Positions 23,514 to 35,417 of a DNA stretch of 64,000 bases are shown here, piece by piece. Under the pieces are notes generated by a model. That model worked only from the letters and a program-made list of their open reading frames with translations. It made no database searches and was not told the origin of the DNA. How positions within the stretch are numbered: position 1 is the first letter of the stretch; each line of letters opens with the position of its first letter. This stretch comes from Melampsora larici-populina 98AG31. Lineage: Eukaryota > Basidiomycota > Pucciniomycetes > Pucciniales > Melampsoraceae. Location of the stretch: contig NW_006768848.1 in NCBI RefSeq assembly GCF_000204055.1, forward strand, positions 124,001-188,000, written 5' to 3'. The position numbers were made by a program, and so were the translations under genes.

Positions 23514-25183
23514 GCTTCAAAAAGTGGTTATCCATAATGTCTATGACCAAGTTTCAAAAATAGAATGATTCTTCAACTTATCTAAATTCAAATACCTTTC
23601 CTAAATCTGTTGTTTGTAAAGATTGATGTCTAGTAAAAAAACTGTTTCAACTCTCTGAATATGTACATATCAAGATAACTACTAAGTAAAAATTGATCTC
23701 AGAATGATCTAAGTTCCAGAATTTGTCTTGATATACTCAGAATGTGTTACCCGTGCGTTGATAGGTATCCTTGCCTCGACTTTCTTAAGAAAAGTTGGCA
23801 AACAAACCTGTTAACGTATTTCATTGAGCTACCCTATTCCGCAGTCATTTTTAGCCTGTTTTTTCATCTTGTTACTTCCGCGCTTCCTAGAAGTAAGCCC
23901 TGGTTATATATATGCACAGAACTATCAAACTATCAAATAGAATAGGAGGAAACTACAGAAAATATGCTTTCCAATACCATTTGACAACACTACTTTGTCT
24001 CATAGCTCAAAAGTCATTGTGAACATCAATGAGCAATCACAGAGACTCCCAACTCATGAATAAGCCTTTTATGTGACCAATTTGTTTTACTTAGTGTACC
24101 ACCTCAATGTGAATTGTGATTCTTGAAAGTTCTCTTCTTGTTTGTCAAGATCAGTTTAGAATCTTACTAATCTTTTGTTTTCTGACTCATGATTTGATGT
24201 GATCTGATCTCATTTGATGATTATTAGGAAGTGTTGATTAGTAAACTAAGAGGTATCAAACTCAAGTAAGCATAAAGTCATCTGACTCTTCTCCACTGTG
24301 ATAAAACAAGCCCATGAGCTCAAACAGGTGAAGAATCAACCATTTGATCTTGGATGGTAAGGCTCAAAGTGAGGCTGATTATCTACTGATCAAGGTTCGC
24401 TTATTGAGATTTGGTCAGGAAGAAAGATTTGTGCTGATAAAGAGTTGATCATGACTTACAAATCAGTTGATTAGTCAAGGTTAGATTGGTAAACTAGACT
24501 GATCATGAGTTGAGTTGATGAAAGTGAAGAATTCCTGATTTGAAAGTCTTGACCTAATAATTTGACTTTGATTGCTTACAAACTCAAAGTCATCCATCAT
24601 CTTTCTCCTAAATCTCATGAGTTCTTTTCTCCACTTTCCCTCAAAGATCCTTTATATCCTTGAAATCACTTGTCCTTTCCTGGTCAAGAGACAAGATTGA
24701 TAACAGATACAAACCCTTTTGAAATCTCAAATCAAACCTCAATCTTATCAAGGACGCTTTAAATTTATAATTTCAATCATAAATCAATGTCTCTCAGGAT
24801 AAAAGAAATCAAAACTATAAAAAAGAGGATGTTCTTAGTACAAAAAAAAGAGTCAGATAGTTATATCAAAGTATGTAATACAGATCTAAATTTACAAAAA
24901 GGACAGAAATCAAACCAAACCAAACTCTTGAATAGACTTTATTTGTTTGAATATTTTTTTTGTGTGTTTTTTGTGTTTTTTTTGTGTGTGTGTCTGAGAC
25001 TGGATGGTGTAGCTTGAAGAAGAGTTGAAATCTTTTTCAGTAATACAATTTAAAGGAAAGAGATTTGATCATTGGAGTGTGTAGGTGTGTGTGTGGGTGT
25101 GTTCACATCAAGCTTGAAAAGAAAATAGTCATCAAAATCAAAAAAACTATTCAGTCTTCGTTCATTACTCAATTCATTCCATT
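23514..25183. other. Intergenic DNA between convergent genes
   Basis: Contains the 3' flanks of the phytoene desaturase and Mam3-like genes. Frames stay below 80 codons without domains. GT-rich simple sequence lies at 24957-24992 and 25078-25103. Confidence 0.5.
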
Positions 25184-27873
25184 TCATTTCGGTTCTTGAT
25201 TTGAATCTTGGTTTTCATTTTTCAAAATCGATTCTTGACCATCACGAGCTTCTTTACCCTCTTCTTTACCATCATCCTCTTCTTTACCGTCCTCTTTCTG
25301 ATCCTCTTTACCGTCCTCTTTATCATCAAGTCTACTTTCTTTCTCTTTACTGATCCGTTTAGAAACTTTGAGTAAAGAAGAACTAGCAGGGCCTTTGAAT
25401 GATCCGGTTCGCGTATTGGGAGGATGGCTTAGGATGCCAGGTACAGCTCCTCTAGCGACTGCAACTGCTCTTCTGCCTCTTTCCAAACTGATCGCATCTG
25501 AAAAGGTAGTGTTAGTACCTCCTCCATTCACAGATGACTTCATTGATCTAGGTTGGATTCCCAAGTCGATCTTGGGGCCGATACTATTGGTCGGAGGATA
25601 GAGACTGCTGATTGATTGTGGAAAAGCGTGACTAGTTGTGCTAATGATGGAAGGTGGACAGGCGCTGTTGGTTTGACGAAGGTCAACATGTTCATGATGA
25701 CTAACGAGCGGTTTGTCGCAGTTCTTGTCCTTGATGTCATGTGTCATATCCATCGCGGGGTTATGCTCATCGTCAGTAGGTGTTGCAACTTCTTCATAAT
25801 TACCATGTAGAAGCTCATCTTCAATCGATTGTTTAGGTTGCTGGTTGCGAGATTTTGTCATCGAGGAGGAACGAAAGGTACTCAAGCTCCATCGTTTGTT
25901 CTTGATAGGAATTGGAGGTAACTCGGTACGAGAGCTTGATTTTCGCATGGCTTCGGCTGCTTCCGGTGGTACATATGGATGTACAGCCATGTTACCGCGT
26001 TCGTCATGATCCGTTTCATCATAAATCTGTTCTCCAAGTAATTCTTCCAAAACGTCTTCCAGTGTGATGATCCCCACAGGTTGATCGGTCAACAAGGGCC
26101 AGAATGAGGGATGATTGACTTGAGTGGTTGAGGTGTTCTTCTCACTCATTGTATTGCTCAGTGGTTCTTCAACTTTGAATTCATGTTCTGGTGATTTCTT
26201 AGTCTTACGTTGAAAGAATCTAAAGAAAGACTTCTTCTCAGTAGGATCTGCCTCGGATTTGATGTCAATATTTGAGTCATTTGTTGGTTCAATGTTAGAT
26301 TCATTCATTGGCGTGGTGGCCGGAAGTGGTGCAAAAGCAACCTTGGCTTGACGGGGACAAACAATGGCCAAATGACTGCGACCTTCCTGGAAAGAATTCA
26401 AGATGTTGAGAAGTGGCATGTTATCGGCAACAACAGGAAGTGGATTGAGTGGGAAGTCCCTGAGAGGAACTCCATCTGGACGCCAAAGAAGAAAAAACGT
26501 AAGCGAGAAACTGGAGATGCTGTCGGACGCGTGGAAGTTGAAACAAAGACGGACCTTCTGGATCAATCAAGATGAGTTGTTTTGTGAGCAATGCACCTAA
26601 AATCTTACGTCTAGTGACACCATTTTGATCAAGTGTGTCTTCATAGACCGGGATTCGAGAATGGCCACTTTCAAGTACAGCCACCAAAGTCTCGTAATCC
26701 AATTGAGTATCAACGTTGAGCATAAAACAATGATCCAAAGCTGTCATTGAATCTCTCACAACCCGTTCTTGTAAGTCAATGGCTGCACCGACGATGGTCA
26801 CTACATCTTGATTTAGATCACCACCATGATGACCTTGACTCGCGTGTAAGTTAACCAATTCTTTCAATTCAGCTCGACGATAGATGACTCCCGAATGAGG
26901 TCCTAAAATCTTGGTTAAGAGCCAAGCGATGGGCCAACAAATTGGGTAAAGTAAATAAACTAATAATTGAACCGGTTTGGCGCATGCGGCACCTATCTGA
27001 AGTCCATAAGTTGAACAAACACTCTGTGGTATGATTTCTAGATAACGAATGGACGTTAGATAAGCACAAGATGACAGAAAGATTCTAAGGAGAGCGCACC
27101 ACTAAAGATAATAACCAATACAGTTGAAACGACCACAGCTTGGATACCACCACCTAAAACGTTATCTGATACAACCGGTAATGTTTCATTTGCAACCATA
27201 TTCGCAATTAATAACCTTTTTAGATAGTGAGGCGCGCAACTAGGTGAGTAAGAACCTTTTTTCGAATGCCACCTGACAGGAAAACTTACGTGATCAAAAG
27301 TAAATGGCCATCTTTTCTTAAAGGTGCAATCTTTTTTGCAAGCCTTTGTTGGTCTGGTGTACCACTCTTGGCTAGGACACAAAGTTGAGTTGAATCTAAA
27401 CTCATGTATCCAAGTGTGAGTCCTATAATAGAGAAGTCAGATTAAAAGTGATTCTATGATTTAAAGCATTGAATGAAAGTAGAGGCAAAGTTACCTGCAA
27501 AGACACCAGATAAACACACGAGAATAGGTATGAGCACAGCTTGAATGTCAAAACCGATTCCATGATGTGAATATTGATTAGATGATGATGAATTTGAGAC
27601 TTGACGTGTATAAAGTTGTTGATACTCAAGTGAAAAAGCGTCGACAGATTGAATCGTGAACAGATAAAAGAGCGCGATGATATAGATTGGGTTCGATTTG
27701 GTGAATTTGAATGGATTGACTAAATTCTTGAAAAGTTGATTGGGTATTGTAAGTCGTGGATCATCGTTGTCTTGATGAATGGTTTGAGTTGAAGATAGGT
27801 GTGGGTGTGGGTGTTGTGATGGTTGTGATTGTGAGTGTGATTGAAATGGTTGAGAGGTTTGAATGAAGAACAT
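25184..27873 (-). CDS. MAM3: Mam3/CNNM-type DUF21-CBS membrane protein
   Basis: Five exons, read 27873-27495, 27422-27290, 27215-27100, 27037-26555, 26475-25184; 800 residues in phase. Family members (yeast Mam3, animal CNNM, bacterial CorC/YhdP) act in divalent-cation transport or homeostasis at vacuolar or plasma membranes. The DUF21 membrane domain spans roughly residues 105-270: GVFAGLTLGYMSLD, LLIANMVANETLPVV and the hallmark IIFSEIIPQSVC are visible. A CBS pair follows (VRDSMTALDHCFMLNVD ... SRIPVYED, then PLPVVADN ... VGIITLEDVLEELLGEQIYD). The second CBS unit holds a charged Ser/Lys-rich insertion of about 90 residues. The tail is long and ends in a Lys/Glu/Asp-rich repeat of 'KEDGKEE' type encoded by simple sequence at 25240-25330. 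The donor GTGCGC of intron 3 is unusual but is required by phase and by the conserved motif. Confidence 0.9.
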
Positions 27874-28629
27874 GAGAAGTGAACAGACGAAGTGAGTTGT
27901 GAAAAGAAATAAAGTGTTAAAGTGGTTTAAAAAAGGAAATTGGGAAATTGAAAATCAATTATCATTCACAACCAATCCTTCAACTGCTTTCAACTGTTGT
28001 GTGTATGTTGTCAAATTCAAATCAAATTTGACTTTAGACTAAAAAAAATTAACACTGAAGATTGCAGATAGCGCTAAAAGCTAGTTTAAAGGGACAGACA
28101 GACAGAGAAGGCTTTATAAGTGTAAAATCTAGTTTTAATTTTAATTGGTTCACTTTGAAGTCTTTCATACAACTTTCTTTGGTCTAGAATTGCAGAGACT
28201 CTAGAAGACGAGAATTAATTTTTTGTTATGAAAAAAAAATAAAAAATCGTATCTATACTTGCATACATATAGAGATGACCCCTTTTGATAAAGGAAACAA
28301 AATCAGCACAAACAAAATGATAAATCATAAATGAAATCATTAAAGTTTGACTCCTTTAAAAACAAACACACTGACATCTTCTTGAGAAAGATAAAGAAGG
28401 CTTGGCACTCCTGGTTTTTCAAATGCACAGAAAGCATGATTTTTTTTCGGGGTTTTTTTTGAGAGAAAGGTATCGATTTGAACTTATTTCATGTCAAACA
28501 TGCATAAATGAAAAATTGAAGGAATCTTTTCAGAAGAGTATTTGTAAAAGAATCAAAAAGTTTCAAGCGTTGAGGGTTTTTGAGTGAAACAAAAGACCTA
28601 CATAGACAGATGAAAAGTGTAAAAACGTA
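27874..28629. other. Upstream region of the Mam3-like gene
   Basis: AT-rich promoter and intergenic DNA with short frames only. No motif was assignable with confidence. Confidence 0.45.
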
Positions 28630-28718
28630 CAGTCGTTTTCAAAAAGCTTGCCGCTAATTCACCGCCAAATTGCTCGAGTTTTGCGGGCAAATTTCGGCAA
28701 GTTTTTTGAAAACGACTG
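28630..28718. mobile_element. 89-bp palindromic MITE, TA-flanked (copy 2)
   Basis: The left end CAGTCGTTTTCAAAAAGCTT is matched by its inverted copy at the right, with TA on both sides (28628-28629 and 28719-28720). Reverse complemented, the middle (GCCCGCAAAACTCGAGC) matches the 89-bp element at 19824, so both belong to one family inserted in opposite orientations. Confidence 0.85.
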
Positions 28719-28720
28719 TA

Positions 28721-29546
28721 CATCGATTCACAAGGCAAGGTCTTGCGGAAGAGATTTTTTTACTGGATGAAGGTTTTTTACATCTTGGATTTGTTTTTCT
28801 TTTTCTCGTGTGGAAGATGGTTTTGGTTTTGGTTTTCTTTGTGAACATGTGAGATCAGAAAGTTGAAACAGGGTTGCTTAGGCTCAGTTGATAGCCCTTG
28901 TGAATCTGTTTAGACCTGTTAATAATTCTGCTTGTGCTTGAAGACAACAATGCAGAAATATCAGATGATCAACAGCATTTTTTTGCAAAAAAGAAGGGTA
29001 CATCTTGTGATGCTACAAATGATGATGATTCTATATGATCCCTTACCCTGTGGATCAATTTACAACCGTTGTTTATAGATCAATTGATCTCAATTCTTCT
29101 CAACTTGATATGTATACCTCGGTTTCTGATCACCCAAAAAAAAAAGAATGCACGAAAGAATGAAGTCTTGGATTTGTTTCAGAATTGATGTATGTGATCT
29201 GATTTTCTGATTTACTTCAAAAGTTGAGGAAAGGATATAGGAGGATGTTCTTCTTATGTTCAAAACAATTTCTTTAAGTTGACCTTACCCATGAAAAATC
29301 TGAATGATTCACATATATTGTAAAGTCACCTCATGAGCTTGGAGCTTTTTACCACGAAGCCAGAATTGTCTTTAGTAAGTAAGTAAATGAGAACTGATTA
29401 GATACAAGGTATATACATCATGAGCACTGATTAGATACAGACTATATACATCAATGGTTGATAAGATGATCAGTAAGCATACCAAATCAACAACCATACC
29501 ACATAATCAATTTTATCATGACCAATTTTGACATGATTCAAATCAA
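28721..29546. other. Intergenic DNA, nothing recognised
   Basis: Frames below 70 codons, no domains and no repeats seen between the small MITE and the secreted-protein pseudogene. Confidence 0.4.
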
Positions 29547-30186
29547 TCAAGCCCATTCCTTCGGAGTACAAAAAATAGGCGCTCCTTGTCCATGACTCTT
29601 GGACTTGCAAGGATTTTCAGCCACAGATTTACCAGATCTGAAAACATGATCAGTATTCTTTGGACATGAGATCTTGCCAGAGAATTGACCAGTTTGACCT
29701 TTTTTGATGGCTTGACATTGAGGTTTGACGTCTCCTGGTGATCGTCCTCTTGTTTGACACTTGATTTCGGGTGGGTTTTTAACAACAATTTTGGATCCTT
29801 CTTTATCAGATAATGAACCTTGCTTAGACGTTACCGGATTTGAACCTGTCTCACATCAATCGTTTTGGCTGGTGTGTTTCCTACATTACATCTTTAAATT
29901 GGATTTGAAGTTTACCTCCATTACTACATCCTAATGTACCTCTGATATTTTTCTTATGGTCAAATCCTCCACAGGTAGGTTGAGTTGGTTTACTTTTCGT
30001 TGATGTTTTTGTGCAACTGAAGTCATTTCGGGTTACGAGTTTCCCACCAGTGTTCTTACAAAAAAGTTTCAAAGTGGATAGCTCGTCACGTTTAACTAGT
30101 GTAAACATATTCTGACCGGATATACTTGGTATATGGATACACATCGTCGTGAGAATCACGGTGATGATGAGACCAGATGACTTCAT
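29547..30186 (-). pseudogene. Frameshifted paralogue of the secreted cysteine-rich gene
   Basis: Starts MKSSGLIITVILTTMCIHI with a signal peptide, then 'TLVKRDE' and a Cys-rich domain aligning with the intact gene at 31360-31971. Similarity continues in other frames: a middle part (CNVGNTPAKT), then a part from CETGSNPVTSKQG through NPPEIKCQ, SGKISCPKN and NPCKSKS to an FCTP-type terminus and stop at 29547. Two one-base losses, each just before a conserved cysteine codon (near 29890 and 29855), explain the frame changes. As read, translation stops at 29881. A working two-exon variant cannot be fully excluded, but no good splice sites fit. Confidence 0.65.
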
Positions 30187-30581
30187 CTCTGAAGGATTCG
30201 AGTAGTGGTCCTGATTGAACAAGAATCAAGACTGTTGGTAATGCAATCAAGTGGACGAATTGAAGGACAAATTAAACTCACACTTTAAGAAGAGAGACGG
30301 GCCAAGGAAGGATTCCAAGATTGAGATGACACGTGGTGAATCTCAAGTCACGGTGAGAGCTGTCCAATGAACGCTAAAAGTTAATCGACAGCTAATTGAA
30401 ATCGATTTTATGAAAGTATTTCTGCAATTAATGACAATGAAATTGGCTTTAAGAAAATTGGAAGAGAGGATGGTAAACCGGTAGCTCGTTGAGGGTGGTG
30501 TGGTGATACTTCTACTTTCGTGACAAATTTGAAGTGCATGCATATAGTAGTTTTGCCGAGTTTGGCTCTTGGCCTGTCTTA

Positions 30582-31184
30582 TCAAGTCGAAGCATGATTG
30601 ATCTTGAGGTCACCGAGGTAAGTGACTATATTTTCTCGAAATTGTCTTGAATCATCGGGACAAGACAACCGATCGAGTGACGACCAAAATTCACCTGTGT
30701 TCTTGAGTTTCATGACCCAGCTTAGAATCCGAAGCATCATCCACGAAAAGACAAACTCGCTAGTCAATCACACAACCCTTCACATCTCCTGACATGTCTA
30801 TAAGTTCGGTTTCTGAGGTGACTTTATGTGCTTGTATTTTGAGCCAATTGATCAGGATGAAGCTAATAGATTTTTACCACAGGCCATCTCTCGCGCCTCT
30901 CGTTGAGGTCACTCGTCTTCCTTGAGTGCAAGTATGGGCAAGTTCTCTTCTTGACAAAACAACACCGTTGGATGATCGAGATCTTTGAGTGCTCTACTGA
31001 CACCAGAGAAGTTCAGCGAGGTCAAGTTTAACCGTCGAGCTGCTTTCGTTGAGAGTATTTCAGCTCTAACTGGTACATAGTGACCGCTCTGAAACTCACT
31101 GTATACTAGGAAACCTTCCAGAATCAGCTGGGCACTTTGTTGCCCAAGTGGAACATGAATTACTATGCGGAATCCCTTGATCAA
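30582..31184 (-). pseudogene. Unrecognised gene segment, duplicated at 32571-33060
   Basis: The minus-strand frame 31184-30909 (91 codons) ends in 'VLFCQEEN' followed by 'LALKEDE' and a stop. The region at about 32830-32990 encodes a diverged version of the same ending (FC-EEN ... LALEDDE) with a one-base insertion. Homology continues beyond the stop (30640-30760 against 32560-32650). The product is not a family I know; no signal peptide or zinc-binding pattern is visible. The full gene may have upstream exons that I could not define. Confidence 0.4.
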
Positions 31185-31359
31185 GCCTGAAAAACATCAG
31201 CAATCACAATCTATTTCATTAACAATTAGACACAATTATCACAGAAAAAAGAAACTTTATATCAACTTGACATAATTATAGGTCACTATGTGGTAAACTA
31301 GAAAGTCATTATTAAACCTGAACAATCAAATTTTGGTCTATGTACAATTCCATAGCTAT

Positions 31360-31971
31360 TCATTTGCCAGATTGCTTTGGAGGGGTGCAGAACAAAGTTG
31401 CCACGTTACCAGGACAAGGATTCTTACCCTTTGAAGCCCCACCTTTGAAAGTCAAAGTAGCCCCTTTCTGACATTGGATTTTTCCTGAGAATTTATCAAA
31501 TGAATTAGGTGTGCTAGCTGCACATTGAGGTTCTTGTGTGCTGGGTTTCCCTCCTGATACAACGCAAGTGATTTGAGGCGGATCTTTGACTGCAGTTCCT
31601 GTAGCTCCTTCTTTGCAAGAAACTTCAAGTGGTTTAGCTTTCACTGGTGCCTCGCAAAAAAGCACTTTGGGTTTGACCTTGTTCTTATCACAATCAGAAA
31701 AATTGACTTGAAGAGTACCATGAGGAAGACATTTTACCACGCCTCTGACATTTTTCGTATTTCTCGGTATCGCACAAACAGGCCTGCCTCCTGGTTCACC
31801 TGTGCAAGTGAGATCATTCTTAGGCACAGGTTTTCCACCAGTTTTATCACAAAAAGTCTGAAACTTGGGTCCAACTTGACGTTTAACGAGAGTCGACAAT
31901 TTGTGACTGTATATGCTTGGTATGTGCATTGTCGCCAAAACTACGAAAACGAGGAATGCGAACGACTTCAT
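31360..31971 (-). CDS. Small secreted cysteine-rich protein (candidate rust effector)
   Basis: Single exon, 203 residues. MKSFAFLVFVVLATMHIPSI forms a signal peptide. 'TLVKR' shortly after it could be a Kex2-type processing site. The mature part has about a dozen cysteines in spaced pairs (TFCDKTGGK, LTCTGEPGG, VKCLPHG, LFCEAP, VSCKEG, ITCVVSGG, IQCQKG, NPCPG, LFCTPP), suggesting disulfide-stabilised repeats. I recognise no named domain. The gene lies in a tandemly duplicated block with the frameshifted paralogue at 29547-30186. Size, secretion signal, cysteine content and local duplication are the usual profile of rust effector candidates; that role is inference. Confidence 0.75.
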   Translation of the reverse strand: MKSFAFLVFVVLATMHIPSIYSHKLSTLVKRQVGPKFQTFCDKTGGKPVPKNDLTCTGEPGGRPVCAIPRNTKNVRGVVKCLPHGTLQVNFSDCDKNKVKPKVLFCEAPVKAKPLEVSCKEGATGTAVKDPPQITCVVSGGKPSTQEPQCAASTPNSFDKFSGKIQCQKGATLTFKGGASKGKNPCPGNVATLFCTPPKQSGK

Positions 31972-32570
31972 CTGTCAAGGAATGAAATGGCTGTAATGTC
32001 CGAACATAGAACACGACAGTTAGTTAAGGAGTCCAACAGGTAATGTATAGCAGGTGAAGGAGACTCACGATTTATTTGAAAACCAAAAATTCAAAGGCAG
32101 TGAGTTCAGACTTCGAAATCAGAAGAATATCTTTTTGATCCCTTCCCAGAAGGATTTACTTCCGTATAATCTTGCTACTTGAAGTACAGACAATGAGTTA
32201 CAAACCCGGTTGACTCGTTGTTTGAAAGATGCTGTGATTAAAAGCACGTCCGGAGCTGATTTGATGAACCTTGAAAACTAAACAACAGCTAATTGAGGAT
32301 GGTACAGATTGACTCTGTCTATTCAGTGATTGATAAGTGAATCTACTTTGGTGTTTTGATAGAGAGGATGGGGAAGCAATAGGTAGCAGTAGGTTAGCAT
32401 TGAGGGGGCTAGGTAAAGGTTTTTTAAGAAAGTCAAGACAGATGGTGAATGCTTGCGGAGCTTGCTTGGTGCACGTTTCTTTTAATCTCTAAGGAAATAC
32501 CGAGGGATGGGACTTTTCTTGCTTGTGGTCGACTAGATGGTTCTCAAGACACCGGTGACCGATCGACGAG

Positions 32571-33060
32571 ATGACTACCAAAAGCCACCTCACTTGTTTC
32601 GGTTTGAGAGCTCAGCTGCCGAAGTATCACTTGTCGAAAAGAGGGAATCGAAAAAGTCCTCCTGATCAGCCAGTTCCCGACCTCGATCTAGAACACAAAC
32701 ATTTCCCCCGGTGTGTTGATAGGCTCGCTTCACCGGGCTCAGAGGAAAGGAAATGATATCAACCGATTCCGTCACCAGATGCACATGGGAACTTAACCCC
32801 ATTTGCTCTGAGATATATCACAATCTCTTTAACTTCACTCGTCGTCCTCGAGTGCGAGGTATAGAGCATGATTTTCTTCCTGGACAAAACAATACATACT
32901 CGAGCTGGGACAAGAGTTTTGGCTACCTTGATCCATACACGTCGATTTTAAAAAGTTTCACCACAGACAATCTATATGAAATCGACTGTACCATCAAATC
33001 TGGAACGTCCATTTCGAATAAGAGGGAATGGATGGACCTATCAACTGAACATAAAAATAA
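32571..33060 (-). pseudogene. Second copy of the duplicated unrecognised segment
   Basis: Homologous to 30582-31184: the minus-strand coding end around 32830-32900 and the downstream stretch 32560-32650 (with ACCGATCGA and GACTACCAAAA) match the other copy. A one-base insertion in the conserved 'FCQEEN' codon run breaks the frame, so this copy looks decayed. It sits upstream of the intact secreted gene exactly as the other copy sits upstream of the pseudogene. Confidence 0.45.
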
Positions 33061-34055
33061 ATAAACATAATTAAAACATAATCAAAACTTGCTTTTGAAA
33101 AACAAACTAAACAGCACATGAAAAAATCCTCCAGTAAAGCCACCGGAAAGATCGATTCACAACCCAGAAGGGAGGGTGGGAAGGGTGGGATTTAAAAATA
33201 ACTAAACAATGATGAAGGTCTTTTAGAGAAAGATTTTCAAAGTGAGGATGAATGATAGGCTGGTAAAGAAAAAGTGGTAAAATTTGGTAAACAGGCAATG
33301 ACGTCATGATTATCTTGCAAGGTAATATGATGATCAGAAAACCCGGTCCGAACATTACACACGTTTTACTTACACATGTACCATCATTCGCGACATTCCA
33401 ATGACAAGTGTCCGTAAAAACTTTTAGGCGTTGCACTTGTTCATTTCGGCGTCCCATGTCCACCTGAGGGATTGTCTTTATGTTACCATACAAAACACAT
33501 GTCTTTGAATATCTCTAGAACTGCTTGTCTTCTCTATCATATTGTTGTCTCTGCTATTCCTCGCGCCATAACCCTGGACCCAGACGCAATCGACATCAAG
33601 AATTTTACCACAGGTTTCGCTCTCACATATCCAACAAGCAACAAACTATTGAATTGGCTAATCTAACCTCTCCCATCAGCAGATATACTATTATTAATGC
33701 CTCTCATTCTATTATCCTGCCGCAACTCCGAGATGGGTGACCGTTTCGACTCTCTTATATCATATATCCCAGAAACTCCAATCAATTATTTTCATCTAAT
33801 TCTTGTTTTTCTGTCTCAAGCGATACATCGAATCATCTGGGCTTCAATCTATGGATATTGTAGGATGATTTTTGATCTTACCTTATCCAAGATGACCAAT
33901 CACCCCCTCTTACGCTTACACCGACCGACGCGTTTTGTTCTCTGAAACTGAAAAGGAATTTACTCTCATTGTCGGTTTTCAATACTGAATGAAGTTTGTT
34001 ATTGCCTTATCGAAAATACCCACATCAGACCCTCTCATAAACTCAAACAAAGGTC
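33061..34055. other. Intergenic DNA, nothing recognised
   Basis: Frames of up to 128 codons on both strands, with no signal peptide plus cysteine pattern and no domain. No gene is called. Confidence 0.35.
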
Positions 34056-34065
34056 ATTGTTTCCA

Positions 34066-34435
34066 GACAGACACTACGGAGATAATGCATACCATCAAGT
34101 TTGGGTCAATGATACCTTGCCACCAAAAATCCAACCACTAATTTCGAAGAGACATCAAGAAGTTGTCTCGGGAATGATGATCAAGCGGCATGGTGCGGAG
34201 TGCACAATGATGGATTTCTCCTACAGTGCCGAATGCTTGTCGATCTTGCCTTATTGAAACCATCTACATGATCCCCGCTTACGCTTACATAAAGCTCTCT
34301 GTCTCCTGACACTACGGAGTTAATCTGATTCTATGCTATTACCATCAAAAATTCATTGAATAATTCTGAAGAGACATCAAGAAGTCGTCTCGAGAATAAT
34401 GATCAGGGGTACATATTACGGAGTACATCATCATC
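34066..34435. repeat. Diverged two-copy tandem repeat, period about 238 bp
   Basis: Blocks at 34066-34205 and 34304-34435 share GACACTACGGAG, then CGAAGAGACATCAAGAAG or CTGAAGAGACATCAAGAAG, then 'GTCTCG.GAAT.ATGATCA' and 'CGGAGT.CA'. Each copy is preceded by CTTACGCTTACA. This is another duplication inside the region of secreted-protein duplications. Neither copy has a clear gene. Confidence 0.65.
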
Positions 34436-35045
34436 GATAGTCTACATAGATGAAACAATACTATCATCTTTAGTTCACGTATTTGCGCCCCAGAAAGGTA
34501 GGCAGCGTTGTACTCGCAAGTCCTTTATCCTTGTTTCAGGGGTCTCGCGAGCAGGATGTTCTTCAACTCAGTAGGAATGACTCGTCATATCATCACCTTT
34601 TTCACTATATATTCGAAGGCTTGACTCTCTCATCCACATCATTGACATTGTACTCTCACTCCTTACATACGCTCTTTGATCACTAGAGAACCGCCTGAGC
34701 TCTTCTGAATATTATAATTTGGATCCCTCCTTTCCATCTAGAATCTGAATCATTACTTTATCGATTGATTAAAAGTAGTCTTTGTGAGGCTTTTCTTTCC
34801 TTGGTCCAACATGTACGGAAATTTGTATATCAATATCGTTTGTTAGACATATCGCTGATCTCATTTGATCTTACAAACATTTAACAGAAATTTTACAATC
34901 TTCAAGACCTCAATTCTTGTCTCACCGTGACATAAGCTATATAAGTGTGAGTGCTGATGTTTTGACCTTTCTTGGGATTCTCCACGGTATGGAAAACTGA
35001 TGAATTGCGCTGAACTTTTCAATCACTGGTATAAAGATCAAGAAG
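34436..35045. other. Upstream region of the 35046 gene
   Basis: No gene supported. It presumably contains the promoter of the small secreted protein that begins at 35046. Confidence 0.35.
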
Positions 35046-35417
35046 ATGGTTGGACATCTCGTACTTCAAACCTTATCAATCCTTGCAAGTTTGATCACCT
35101 TGGGTTTATGCAACATAGGCACATCAGTACCGGTGGCGGTAGATGTCTATAAAGGCACCCAGACCGCCCAGTTCTTAGGCGACCGGCTCATAGCTGTTAA
35201 ATGGGTTGGTCAAGGTCCTGAATTCAAATGGGTTGGCGCAGGCGACACCGAGACCTACGAATTCCGCGTACAAGATTATGGAGTCAAAGATGATATAGTG
35301 TGGACTTATTACACAGCATTCAAATCTCTTCATTCAAACTGGCAAGCCTTTAACATCAATGTGATGCATATCAAGACAGACATGAGGAATGGCAGGCTTT
35401 TTATCACTGTTGTTTGA
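35046..35417 (+). CDS. Small secreted protein, unknown family
   Basis: Single exon, 123 residues. The N-terminus (MVGHLVLQTLSILASLITLG) is a good signal peptide. The mature part is Trp- and Tyr-rich (KWVGQGPEFKWVGAG, DDIVWTYYTAFKSLHSNW), with at most one cysteine (at the cleavage region), so it is not a disulfide-rich type. Two 'KWVG' motifs 14 residues apart suggest an internal beta-strand duplication. I recognise no family. It lies between the duplicated secreted-gene block and ALG12. Confidence 0.6.
   Translation: MVGHLVLQTLSILASLITLGLCNIGTSVPVAVDVYKGTQTAQFLGDRLIAVKWVGQGPEFKWVGAGDTETYEFRVQDYGVKDDIVWTYYTAFKSLHSNWQAFNINVMHIKTDMRNGRLFITVV

Noticed and set aside
26348..26600. Plus-strand frames inside the Mam3-like gene
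   Set aside because: Antisense shadows of the CBS-coding exon and intron 4.
33107..33493. 128-codon minus-strand frame
   Set aside because: No signal peptide, domain or splice support; composition does not differ from neighbours.
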